Shown piece after piece: positions 5,554-12,523 of a DNA stretch of 27,572 bases. The translations under genes and the position numbers were made by a program. Every line of letters begins with the position of its first letter. Position 1 is the first letter of the stretch. The stretch comes from GCA-2747515 sp964427825. GTDB lineage: Bacteria; Patescibacteriota; Minisyncoccia; Moranbacterales; GCA-2747515. The notes beneath the pieces were generated by a model, which had not been told where the DNA came from, made no database searches, and was given only the letters and a program-made list of their open reading frames with translations. The stretch spans positions 1 through 27,572 of the forward strand of contig CAYRUU010000012.1 in assembly GCA_964427825.1 (NCBI GenBank), given 5' to 3'.

Positions 5554-6357
5554 TCACATCATGTCTATGTCATAACTGCCAAACACATCCACGCGCATCA
5601 GCGTGCGCAAAAAAGCAATCGCTTCTTGCACGTGCGTCTCCGTCAGCGATCCATCAATATCAATGTAAAACAAGTAGTCGTTCATTTTGTTACCCGTCGG
5701 CATGGACTCAATTTTGGTGAGGTTGATGTTCTTGATCTGAAACACGGAGAGAATCTCAAAGAGCAGTCCCGCGCGGTCTTCCGTTGGCGTGATGATCATT
5801 GATGTTTTTGCACCGTGCGTCGCGCGCATGTCGTCGTCGGCATACACCAATTCCAAAAAGCGCGTAACATTCACCGTCTTGTCACTCACGTGCTCGTCAA
5901 TGATCCGCAGCCCATAGTGTGCTGCCGCTTCCGGCGCGCCAATTGCCGCAATCGTCGCATCAGCAGCCGCCAACTCCATCGCCGCCGACGTCGCAGCAAC
6001 CTCCTTCTTCATCAGACCGCGTGTGCGCAGATATGCCGCGCACTGCGTCAATGCCTGCGCATGTGATGCCACCATCGTAAACCCCTCGCCCTGTGCCGCA
6101 AGCACATTGCGAATCGCATAGTCAATCGCCCGCACGATGCGCACGGGTGCGCTGTGCATGGCACGCAACGTCTCGCGCACCGAACCGCCCAACACATTTT
6201 CCACCGGCACCATCGCCCGCGCAGTGCGCCCCACACCCACACGCTCCACTGCCTCCGCAATGCTGTCCACACACACCACATCCTCCGCCGCATACATCGT
6301 CGCAGCAAGATTGTACGAATAACTGTACTTCGGTCCTAACACGTAGATTTTTGTCAT
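5554..6357 (-). CDS. pheA: prephenate dehydratase with ACT domain
   Basis: This 267-residue monofunctional protein, with no chorismate mutase domain, would decarboxylate and dehydrate prephenate to phenylpyruvate. The dehydratase domain spans about 1-175 and an ACT domain about 185-262. Retained catalytic motifs are PVEN (51-54), SHAQALTQC (98-106) and TRF (165-167). Altered motifs are GPKYSYS where GPxGTFS is usual, ENV where ENS is usual, and IESMP in the ACT domain where ESRP is the Phe-binding pattern. Its ATG overlaps the rmlB stop (ATGA) and its stop nearly overlaps the next gene, so translation is probably coupled. The ACT domain indicates possible feedback control by phenylalanine, but the changed residue may weaken it. 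The family assignment is sure; efficient activity is less so. Confidence 0.93.
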   Translation of the reverse strand: MTKIYVLGPKYSYSYNLAATMYAAEDVVCVDSIAEAVERVGVGRTARAMVPVENVLGGSVRETLRAMHSAPVRIVRAIDYAIRNVLAAQGEGFTMVASHAQALTQCAAYLRTRGLMKKEVAATSAAMELAAADATIAAIGAPEAAAHYGLRIIDEHVSDKTVNVTRFLELVYADDDMRATHGAKTSMIITPTEDRAGLLFEILSVFQIKNINLTKIESMPTGNKMNDYLFYIDIDGSLTETHVQEAIAFLRTLMRVDVFGSYDIDMM

Positions 6358-7346
6358 ACGTCCGTATTTCTATACGCCCCCGATTGAATATCGCGCCACC
6401 ATTGCTCGTTGTCGCGGTACCATTGGATCGTGTCGGCAATGCCCTTCTCAAACGTCACTGTGGGCGCCCATCCGAGCTCAGTAGTGATTTTGGTGTTGTC
6501 AATGGCGTAGCGCTTGTCGTGTCCTTTGCGATCCGCCACGTGTTCAATCATCTCCTCGCCCATGCCAAAGGCATCCAAAATGATCTGCGTGATCTGCAGG
6601 TTGGTTCGCTCCGCATTGCCGCCGATGCAGTACAGTTCGCCGATCGTCCCCTTGCGCATCACCGTGTCAATGGCGCTGCAGTGATCCACCACGTGGAGCC
6701 AGTCGCGAATATTGTCACCCGTGCCATAAATCGGCACTTTCTTGCCGTCAATCAGGTTGGTCACAAAAAGCGGGATCAATTTCTCAGGGAATTGATACGG
6801 ACCGTAGTTGTTGGAGCAATTGGAAATAGTGATCGGCAGGTTGTGTGTGTGAAAGTAGGCGCGCACGAGGTGATCCGACGACGCCTTGGATGCACTGTAC
6901 GGGCTGCGCGGATCATAGGGCGTGGTCTCCGTGAATGCGGGATCGTCTTTGCTCAACGAACCAAATACTTCGTCCGTGGACACGTGGTGAAAACGTTTGT
7001 TGCCGTTGTTTTTTGCCGCTTCCAAAAGCGTCAACGTCCCCAAGATGTTGGTGTGTACAAACGCGCTGCTGTCGGCAATGGAGCGATCTACGTGCGACTC
7101 CGCCGCAAAGTGTACCACAACATCCGCATCCGCCACCAAGGGGTGCACCACATCAGCGTCACAGATGTCACCATGCACAAACGTATAGCGCGCATCATCA
7201 GCGTAATGAGCGAGGTTGGCGGGATTGCCGGCATAGGTCAAGGCGTCAAGGTTCACGATCGTCACATCGGGATAAGTGTCCAGCATGTAGTGGATAAAGT
7301 TGCTGCCGATAAATCCGGCGCCGCCCGTCACAAGAATCTTTTTCAT
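6354..7346 (-). CDS. rmlB: dTDP-glucose 4,6-dehydratase
   Basis: RmlB converts dTDP-glucose to dTDP-4-keto-6-deoxyglucose, the second step of dTDP-rhamnose synthesis, in the cytosol. It is an extended short-chain dehydrogenase of 330 residues. The NAD-binding GGAGFIGSN lies at residues 8-16. The catalytic T124-D125-E126 sits in HVSTDEVFG. The Y150-x-x-x-K154 pair sits in SPYSASKASSDH. Other family marks are NNYGPYQFPEKLIPL and the RDWLHVVDH sugar-binding region. The length matches the family. rmlC lies 68 nt upstream. The pheA start overlaps its stop by four bases. No SD is seen before the ATG. rmlA and rmlD are not in this window, so the pathway must be completed elsewhere if it runs to rhamnose. 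Confidence 0.97.
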   Translation of the reverse strand: MKKILVTGGAGFIGSNFIHYMLDTYPDVTIVNLDALTYAGNPANLAHYADDARYTFVHGDICDADVVHPLVADADVVVHFAAESHVDRSIADSSAFVHTNILGTLTLLEAAKNNGNKRFHHVSTDEVFGSLSKDDPAFTETTPYDPRSPYSASKASSDHLVRAYFHTHNLPITISNCSNNYGPYQFPEKLIPLFVTNLIDGKKVPIYGTGDNIRDWLHVVDHCSAIDTVMRKGTIGELYCIGGNAERTNLQITQIILDAFGMGEEMIEHVADRKGHDKRYAIDNTKITTELGWAPTVTFEKGIADTIQWYRDNEQWWRDIQSGAYRNTDV

Positions 7347-7414
7347 AGGAAGCTGCTTTTAGTGGTTAATGTTATGGGTTCGCGGTGTCGATAAAATATT
7401 GCACACGCGTTCCG

Positions 7415-7978
7415 TCAAAAAATGGGATTGCGCACATACTCCGCATACGACATGCGATCGCCATCCTTTGCGGAAATAACCGGCTGTGTGATACCATACT
7501 GCTCTAGTTGCCAATCCACGGCAATGTCGGGGTCGTCCCACATCACACCGCTGTCGTGTTCTGGCGCATAGACATTGGTGCACTTGTAGCTGAAAATTGT
7601 CCCATCTTCCAGCGCCACAAAGCCGTGCGCAAAACCCGCGGGAATCCAAAACTGCTTTTTGTCTTTCGCGTCCAAAAGCACGCTTGCCCACTGTCCATAC
7701 GTTGGCGAATCACTGCGCAGGTCCACTGCCACGTCCACTACGCTACCGGCAACCACCTGCACCAGTTTACCCTGTGTAAACGGTGGCTTTTGAAAATGCA
7801 GACCACGCAATACACCTTTGGCAGACATGGAGAGGTTGTCTTGCACAAAGACGTCGGGAATGCCCGCATCAGCATAGCGTGTGGCATTGTATGTCTCCAC
7901 AAAAAAACCGCGTTCATCGCCAAACACATCTGGTATAATCACTGCAAGTCCGGCAATGTCCATTTCTTCTTTTTGCAT
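7415..7978 (-). CDS. rmlC: dTDP-4-dehydrorhamnose 3,5-epimerase
   Basis: RmlC epimerises dTDP-4-keto-6-deoxyglucose at C3 and C5 to give dTDP-4-keto-rhamnose. This 187-residue protein has the cupin layout: PDVFGDERGFFVETYN near residues 16-31, then RGLHFQ with the catalytic His61. GKLVQVVAGSVVDVAVDLR and AGFAHGFVALED follow, and the Tyr131 region YKCTNVYAPEHDSGVMWDDP with an Asp completes the site. I start at ATG 7978, where the protein aligns with known RmlC N-termini. A start at 8038 would add 20 unrelated residues. A TATACT at 8015-8010 is a possible -10, without a clear -35. Together with rmlB downstream it makes the keto-sugar intermediate for surface polysaccharide or glycoprotein synthesis. 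Confidence 0.96.
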   Translation of the reverse strand: MQKEEMDIAGLAVIIPDVFGDERGFFVETYNATRYADAGIPDVFVQDNLSMSAKGVLRGLHFQKPPFTQGKLVQVVAGSVVDVAVDLRSDSPTYGQWASVLLDAKDKKQFWIPAGFAHGFVALEDGTIFSYKCTNVYAPEHDSGVMWDDPDIAVDWQLEQYGITQPVISAKDGDRMSYAEYVRNPIF

Positions 7979-8063
7979 AGCACCCGATCTCACAAATAAT
8001 ACTTCTACCAGTATAGCGCGAAATGGCAAAACGCGCACGTATGTCCTCTAGTGTGCATGAATC

Positions 8064-9437
8064 TTACAAAAACGGCGTCATCATCACATCGCGACGCAAC
8101 GTCATGTCGCGGTCAATGACTGTTGTATACACGTGCGGCGCATCGTCTCCCGTTTTTGTGATACGAATCGTCCATGGTACGACGCCAAAGCCGGCACGGT
8201 GCTGCATCTTGAGATCATAGGGGTAGTGATTGCGCACATCAATAGGCAAGTTGTAGTGAAATGTCACCTCCGTCGTCGCGCCATACGGCACACGCACCGT
8301 ACACGCAGCATAACGCTTACCATATTTCATACCGTAGTGCGGAGTGTCTATACACGGCATCGCCGACGTAAACCACGTATTGCGTGGCACCGTCACACGC
8401 ACAAACACCTCATAATCCATAACTGACATGCGTGTATCTCTGGTGCCATACGCATAGCGTACCGTGACAGCGGCCTGCGGAATGGATTGTGAGAGATCCA
8501 CGGCATACGTAACCGATCGCGCAACACGCGTCTCCACACCACGTGGCGACACCGCACCATCATCCACCATAACATAATCTTTGTTCCATGCGGTATCCAC
8601 GGCACCATCCCATCCGCGACGCTGCAATGGCGCGGCAAGATTCATGGCGCTAAGTGGTACAATCTGCACATGCTTTGCATCGCACATGTGTACTGCTGCG
8701 CGCAAAAGTGCCATACGTTGCCACACCGACGCCGTATCGGAAACAGATGTGGCAAGCGCCGCGAGAGCGTCTCCTGTAAACGCCGTATCGGCAGGCTCCA
8801 CCACACCGCGCGCATGCACGCATTGTCGCCGTACCACACTGTCGCCATCATACACACTGCACCCATCAAAGACAATAGGCCCCATGATCTCCATGAATGC
8901 GTCAAGCGCCACCGCATCCACGGACAACACGGCATCAATGACTGCATGCGAAAATTGCGCGCGATAGATGTGCGCCGCAATGCGCGCACTTGTAGGAAAA
9001 TCTGCAAACCAGTTACTCTCCTGCATGGAAAACGGATTGACGCCGGAAGGCAGTCCCACCGTTGCCGCGTTGTGCTGTTTTTGATCAATGGCAATGGGCG
9101 CAAAAGCTGCAGGATCATGTGCCAAAACTGATGTCACCACACCATCATGCATCGTGACCGCGACAACAGATGCGATGAGACCACCAGTCGGTCGCGCCGT
9201 GCGCGCATCGTGCACAAGGATGAGATACGTACGTTCCTGCTTCGCGGAGAAAAGCTCCCGCACGATGCGTGCTGCATCGCCAATCTTGCTGTGCAATGGC
9301 AGAATATTGGTCACATAGGCCATCGGCGCCACAATGCGCTGCGGGCGATTCATCCAATACAAAAAAAACCACCATGTCACCAAAAGAGGACCGGCGATCA
9401 TCCAAAAGATCACCAAACGACGATGTGCCTTCGTCAT
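8064..9437 (-). CDS. DUF4012 domain membrane-anchored protein
   Basis: This 457-residue protein has a short basic N-terminus, one membrane helix (about residues 8-28) and a large extracytoplasmic part. It shows the DUF4012 signatures: YLILVHDARTARPTGGLIAS, where family members usually have RPTGGF, then NWFADFPTSARIAAHIYR. AVIDAVLSVDAVALDAFMEIMGPI corresponds to the family VDGVIAIDP...L...TGP stretch. DUF4012 proteins are common in Patescibacteria and some actinobacteria and are often near polysaccharide genes; no enzyme activity is established to my knowledge. I use the second ATG (9437), which has AGGTG 8 nt upstream; the first, at 9443, would leave only 2 nt. It lies 24 nt after the two-helix membrane protein gene and upstream of rmlC and rmlB, suggesting a role in envelope polymer handling. 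Confidence 0.85.
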   Translation of the reverse strand: MTKAHRRLVIFWMIAGPLLVTWWFFLYWMNRPQRIVAPMAYVTNILPLHSKIGDAARIVRELFSAKQERTYLILVHDARTARPTGGLIASVVAVTMHDGVVTSVLAHDPAAFAPIAIDQKQHNAATVGLPSGVNPFSMQESNWFADFPTSARIAAHIYRAQFSHAVIDAVLSVDAVALDAFMEIMGPIVFDGCSVYDGDSVVRRQCVHARGVVEPADTAFTGDALAALATSVSDTASVWQRMALLRAAVHMCDAKHVQIVPLSAMNLAAPLQRRGWDGAVDTAWNKDYVMVDDGAVSPRGVETRVARSVTYAVDLSQSIPQAAVTVRYAYGTRDTRMSVMDYEVFVRVTVPRNTWFTSAMPCIDTPHYGMKYGKRYAACTVRVPYGATTEVTFHYNLPIDVRNHYPYDLKMQHRAGFGVVPWTIRITKTGDDAPHVYTTVIDRDMTLRRDVMMTPFL

Positions 9438-9461
9438 GTGCATAACACCTAATATTGAGTC

Positions 9462-10421
9462 TTATAATAATGTACCGCCAAGAAGAGCATTGAGGCGCGC
9501 CTTCAACTCCTCTGTTGTCGGCTCCGCCGTGTGCAACGCATCATCTGTTCCAGGGCTGCTGTCAGCTTTCGCCGTCGGCGCGGGCATGTCGGTATGCGCA
9601 ATGCCCAGTGTTGCCACATCCACAACGGGGAGATTGCCAGGTGTTGTCTGTAGACCACTCGGCAAATGGACAGGTAGTCCTGCGGGTGTCGGTGTAGGAA
9701 CAGTGCGCGTGCGCATAGGCGGTACGCCCTTCTCCATCGGCAGTGTAGCATCTTTTTGCATTTCTGTATCATCGGGTTGTGTAACATGATCTTCCTGCAC
9801 GCCATCCTGTACAGAACCGGATGACTGTTGCGACTGCATGTGTGTAGAGGGTGTATCCGAAAGCGGCGCATGCACCGATGCGAAAATACGACGCGCCTCC
9901 CATGGCGACATCGGCGCGGGGCGCTGCACAGTACGCCGCGTGCGCATATCAAAGAACCACAGCACTGCAAACAGCAGTGCCGCAGCAAAAGCGATCATTG
10001 CGCCATACGGTGCACGCATGACGATCGCACGTTTCTGCACAATACGATCTGCACGCAAAACGGAAAAACGCACGTCCGCACCATACACGGTCTGCATGGT
10101 ACGCTCATTTGATACAAGAACATCTCGCATCGTTTCGGCAACAACGCGCGCCTGTACACCAGACACTGTCACATGCACCGCATCACTGTCGCCTTCCCGC
10201 TTTACAGCAACACGCACATCCCGTCGCGTCTGCGCAAGATCCTCTGCAAAAAGACGCATCACGTACGCGGTTGTCTGCGGTACGGCGGCGCTACTGCCGC
10301 TGTGCACCACCGGCACCACGGTTGTTTGTGCACCATATGGCATCTGCCGCGCAACAAGCACACACGCGCCGGCAATCGCAAGTGCCACAAGACTCAGAAT
10401 CGAAAAAAGATTATGCTTCAT
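9462..10421 (-). CDS. two-helix membrane protein with Pro-rich tail, possibly Wzz-like
   Basis: A 319-residue protein with a membrane helix at about 5-25, an extracytoplasmic domain of about 110 residues and a second helix at about 138-158 (AMIAFAAALLFAVLWFF). A long Pro/Thr/Gln-rich cytoplasmic tail follows. The tail ends in a conserved-looking helix TTEELKARLNALLGG. The two-helix layout with a mixed alpha/beta outer domain (SDAVHVTVSGVQARVVAETMRDVL...) recalls polysaccharide co-polymerases (Wzz/YveK type). However, I see no Pro-rich motif beside TM2 that would prove it. It is the first gene after a strong promoter (10517-10545) and precedes the DUF4012 gene by 24 nt. A possible 21-residue leader peptide overlaps its start. 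The gene is sure; the family is tentative. Confidence 0.8.
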   Translation of the reverse strand: MKHNLFSILSLVALAIAGACVLVARQMPYGAQTTVVPVVHSGSSAAVPQTTAYVMRLFAEDLAQTRRDVRVAVKREGDSDAVHVTVSGVQARVVAETMRDVLVSNERTMQTVYGADVRFSVLRADRIVQKRAIVMRAPYGAMIAFAAALLFAVLWFFDMRTRRTVQRPAPMSPWEARRIFASVHAPLSDTPSTHMQSQQSSGSVQDGVQEDHVTQPDDTEMQKDATLPMEKGVPPMRTRTVPTPTPAGLPVHLPSGLQTTPGNLPVVDVATLGIAHTDMPAPTAKADSSPGTDDALHTAEPTTEELKARLNALLGGTLL

Positions 10422-10476
10422 AACACACCATACTAAACACTGCTACAGCACCTGCAACATCACACGTCGCACGCAT
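10411..10476 (-). CDS. candidate 21-residue leader peptide overlapping the next start
   Basis: On the minus strand an ATG at 10476 follows a GAGGTGG Shine-Dalgarno by about 6 nt. The frame runs 21 codons (MRATCDVAGAVAVFSMVCYEA) and stops at 10411, 11 nt inside the membrane-protein gene that starts at 10421. The strong SD and the overlap suggest translational coupling. It could also be a chance frame. No codon pattern typical of an attenuation peptide, such as a run of one amino acid, is present. Confidence 0.4.
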   Translation of the reverse strand: MRATCDVAGAVAVFSMVCYEA

Positions 10477-10516
10477 ACACCCCACCTCTTTTGCAAACAT
10501 GGTTGGTGGATTGCAC

Positions 10517-10545
10517 ATTGTAACAAAGTCGTGTAGTGTTGTCAA
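10517..10545 (-). promoter_or_regulatory. strong promoter of the membrane protein / DUF4012 operon
   Basis: On the minus strand TTGACA (10545-10540), a 17-bp spacer and TACAAT (10522-10517) precede a leader of about 90 nt. The -35 overlaps that of a weaker divergent plus-strand promoter for prmC (TTGTCA 10539-10544, 17 bp, TATCGT 10562-10567). Confidence 0.75.
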
Positions 10546-10567
10546 TGAGAAATCCCTAACGTATCGT
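10539..10567 (+). promoter_or_regulatory. weak candidate promoter of prmC
   Basis: TTGTCA (10539-10544), a 17-bp spacer and TATCGT (10562-10567, four of six consensus bases) abut the prmC ATG at 10568. The expected start of transcription falls at about 10574, on the second ATG, which would give a leaderless mRNA. The -35 shares bases with the divergent promoter. Confidence 0.35.
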
Positions 10568-11476
10568 ATGACCATGCCACACACGCACCTCACCATTGCC
10601 ACGCTTCGCGCCACCCACAGTCCGCACATCGGCGACTTGGATTGCACAGTACTGATTGCGCACGTCCTGCACACCGATCGCGCATTTGTTCTCGCGCATC
10701 CGAACTTGTCTCTACTGCCGTCACATAGCAAGCGCATCGCGTCACTCTGTCACAGGCGCGCCACCGGCTACCCACTCGCCTACCTCACAGGCGTCAAAGA
10801 ATTTTACGGACGCGATTTCCACGTCACACCACACACACTCATCCCACGACCGGAAACAGAGTCACTCATTGACCACGCCTACGACATCTGCACATCTCTA
10901 CCGCGCCATGCACGTAGTCTCCTTGTCGATATCGGAACTGGCAGTGGCGCCATCATCATCACCCTCGCGCATCGCCTCCACGACATGCACAACATCACAT
11001 TACTTGCAACCGATATCTCACCGCAGACTCTTCGCGTCGCGCGGCGCAATAGTCGCACACATGACGTCACACACCATATGACATTCATACATAGCGACCT
11101 CCTCACCGCGCGCCACCTCCGTACACACATTACTGCCCACAATCCGACGCATCTCATCCTCGTTGCCAATCTTCCGTATGTTGACGATACTGCACGCACG
11201 GCACTCTTTGCCGTAGCGGCATCGTGCGCGCTGCGTCATGAGCCGCAACAGGCACTCTGGTCGCCAGATGGCGGACTACACCACTACAAGCGCCTTATTG
11301 ACCACACGCACCATCTCGCCACAAACCTCCCGCAGACAAATATCATCTCACTCTATGAGCTTGATCCCACGCAAATCCCCGCATTGAAACGTCATCTCAC
11401 TCCACAGCCGTGCCACATCCTCCATGACCTCGGTAACATACCGCGCTTTTGTCGATGGGACATCGCGGCACAGTAA
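10568..11476 (+). CDS. prmC: peptide chain release factor N5-glutamine methyltransferase (HemK family)
   Basis: PrmC methylates the glutamine of the GGQ motif of RF1 and RF2 using S-adenosylmethionine. This 302-residue protein has the helical N-terminal domain, then ATGYPLAYLTGVKEFYGRDFHV, which matches the family RxxxxPLxYLxGxxxFYG pattern. IPRPETESLID follows, then motif I DIGTGSGAIIITLA. The substrate motif reads NLPY (in VANLPYVDD) where NPPY is usual. The C-terminal part (LWSPDGGLHHYKRLI) corresponds to the usual L.gG.dGL..yr.l. Start candidates are ATG 10568 and ATG 10574; no SD is visible. The protein is unusually rich in histidine, 33 of 302, with only about four lysines, following the C/A skew of the plus strand. 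It stands alone between divergent and convergent genes. Confidence 0.92.
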   Translation: MTMPHTHLTIATLRATHSPHIGDLDCTVLIAHVLHTDRAFVLAHPNLSLLPSHSKRIASLCHRRATGYPLAYLTGVKEFYGRDFHVTPHTLIPRPETESLIDHAYDICTSLPRHARSLLVDIGTGSGAIIITLAHRLHDMHNITLLATDISPQTLRVARRNSRTHDVTHHMTFIHSDLLTARHLRTHITAHNPTHLILVANLPYVDDTARTALFAVAASCALRHEPQQALWSPDGGLHHYKRLIDHTHHLATNLPQTNIISLYELDPTQIPALKRHLTPQPCHILHDLGNIPRFCRWDIAAQ

Positions 11477-11546
11477 AACGCCAACGCAAAACACCGGGCA
11501 TTGCCGGCGCTCTACGTTTGACGTTTGATATATCGTAACGAAAAAT

Positions 11547-11702
11547 TTATTTCTTTTTCTTTGTTGCCTTTTTCTTGGCTACCTTTTTCTTTGCCACTTT
11601 TTTCTTCGCGGCTTTCTTCGCTACTTTTTTTGTAGCTTTCTTTGCCACTTTTTTCTTCGCGGCTTTCTTCGCTACTTTTTTCTTTGCTTTTTTTACAGCC
11701 AT
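11547..11702 (-). CDS. lysine/alanine-repeat histone H1-like small protein
   Basis: This 51-residue protein is almost entirely Lys, Ala and Val, in repeats of KKVAKKAAKK type, closing with KKKATKKKK. Such proteins resemble the C-terminal tail of histone H1 and bacterial Hc1/AlgP-like proteins, and probably bind DNA or RNA by charge. I start at ATG 11702, with GGTGAT shortly upstream, rather than at the frame's first ATG (11735), which has no SD. The coding DNA contains an exact 38-bp direct repeat with 51-bp spacing, so the gene can probably expand or contract by 17 codons. A promoter lies at 11792-11819. No hairpin terminator follows the stop. Function beyond nucleic-acid binding is unknown. 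Confidence 0.75.
   Translation of the reverse strand: MAVKKAKKKVAKKAAKKKVAKKATKKVAKKAAKKKVAKKKVAKKKATKKKK
11593..11681. repeat. exact 38-bp direct repeat in the lysine-repeat gene
   Basis: Positions 11593-11630 and 11644-11681 carry the same 38 bases, starting GCCACTTTTTTCTTCGCGGC on the plus strand, with a 51-bp period (17 codons). Because the identity is at the DNA level, including synonymous choices, it indicates a recent duplication or slippage rather than only selection for lysine. Confidence 0.85.
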
Positions 11703-11791
11703 GAGTATCACCATCCTTTCTATTTTGATTTTCACTTTCTTTTTTACTACAAAATATTTTTTATAGAAAAAATATTTTTGTTTGTACTTTC

Positions 11792-11819
11792 AGTATAATA
11801 CATTTTGCACAACATGCAA
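11792..11819 (-). promoter_or_regulatory. promoter of the lysine-repeat gene
   Basis: On the minus strand TTGCAT (11819-11814), a 16-bp spacer and TATACT (11797-11792) stand about 90 nt before the ATG at 11702, in very AT-rich DNA. The leader is long and A-rich. Confidence 0.55.
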
Positions 11820-11859
11820 GAGCATGCAACATGTGAATAACTTTTTTTGTGCACGTTGC

Positions 11860-11887
11860 AAAAAAAATTGCGCACGATGTGCCGTGC
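11860..11887 (-). terminator. intrinsic terminator of the DUF456 gene
   Basis: On the minus strand GCACG (11887-11883) and CGTGC (11876-11872) form a short hairpin with a 6-nt loop. After GCAA, eight T follow (11867-11860). It starts 15 nt after the stop codon at 11902. The stem is short, so efficiency is uncertain. Confidence 0.55.
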
Positions 11888-11901
11888 AAAAAATTTTTAT
11901 T

Positions 11902-12390
11902 CTACCACACAACCGCTGCAAGAAAAAGAGCGATGATAATCGCGATGAAAAAAACTTGCACCACAACGTTGAATAAAAATCCCACAACCGTTCCGATACT
12001 TGCGCGTACCGCCGGCGCCATAGTGCGCCACCGTGCATATTCACCGAGAAACGCGCCGACCATCGCCCCAGCAATCATCCCAACAATGGACAACACTGCC
12101 GCACCAACCATCCCACCAATCACCGCACCGAGCATGCCACGCCAACTTGCACCATACGCTTTCGCGCCAAGCATGCCAGAAAAAAAATCTGCAGCCATCG
12201 CAACAACTGTGATCACACCCGTCACCACAACAACCGTCATACTCACCTGCGTAAACTGCGTTGCCCACGCATAGATCACAACACCGGACCACACCAACGG
12301 AGCACTTGGCAAAACCGGCACGACAATACCGATGATGCCGAGAGCAAACAGGATAAGAACGATACCCCACACTATAATGATGAGCGACAT
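11902..12390 (-). CDS. DUF456 family membrane protein
   Basis: A 162-residue integral membrane protein with about four to five hydrophobic helices. The N-terminal GIIGIVVPVLPSAPLVWSGVVIYAW is the DUF456 signature, close to the usual GLxGxxLPxLPGxPLxxxGxxxYA. Gly-rich helices (AVIGGMVGAAVLSIVGMIAGAMVGAFLGEY) match the family, and the length is typical. DUF456 proteins have no established function. The gene has an upstream TATAAT (12411-12406) overlapped by a 24-bp inverted repeat (12414-12437) and a terminator after its stop. It diverges from the LysM-like gene, so the repeat could control one or both. No SD is visible before the ATG. Confidence 0.88.
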   Translation of the reverse strand: MSLIIIVWGIVLILFALGIIGIVVPVLPSAPLVWSGVVIYAWATQFTQVSMTVVVVTGVITVVAMAADFFSGMLGAKAYGASWRGMLGAVIGGMVGAAVLSIVGMIAGAMVGAFLGEYARWRTMAPAVRASIGTVVGFLFNVVVQVFFIAIIIALFLAAVVW

Positions 12391-12405
12391 AGCACGTGGA
12401 CAATG

Positions 12406-12437
12406 ATTATATATGCGACACTGAATAATGTGTCGCA
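12406..12437 (-). promoter_or_regulatory. -10 element with operator-like inverted repeat upstream of the DUF456 gene
   Basis: TATAAT on the minus strand (12411-12406) lies 15 nt before the ATG at 12390. Immediately upstream is the perfect inverted repeat TGCGACAC (12414-12421) / GTGTCGCA (12430-12437) with an 8-nt centre, covering the spacer and the place of the -35. No T run follows on either strand, so a protein-binding site fits better than a terminator. Confidence 0.5.
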
Positions 12438-12474
12438 GAAGTGATTATACCAAAAAATCATGTATTTGTCGATG

Positions 12475-12502
12475 TTGACGAGCTTTTTTGTGCTTGTACA
12501 AT
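12475..12502 (+). promoter_or_regulatory. promoter of the LysM-like gene
   Basis: TTGACG (12475-12480), a 16-bp spacer and TACAAT (12497-12502) lead to a leader of about 107 nt before ATG 12616. The leader contains an interrupted hairpin at 12524-12560. Confidence 0.6.
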
Positions 12503-12523
12503 AAAGGATGACAGTGATATGTT

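Noticed and set aside
5489..5557. GTG start at 5557 for the class I aminotransferase
   Set aside because: It gives a GTGA overlap with pheA but adds 22 residues that do not resemble the family; the family N-terminus begins at ATG 5491.
6093..7394. Long plus-strand frame of 433 codons opposite pheA and rmlB
   Set aside because: It lies entirely antisense to two well-identified genes and has no SD or family motif. Such frames arise from the third-position bias of the genes beneath. The same holds for 13862-14857 opposite ftsZ, 15369-16310 opposite ftsA and 19471-20496 opposite hisS and lepB.
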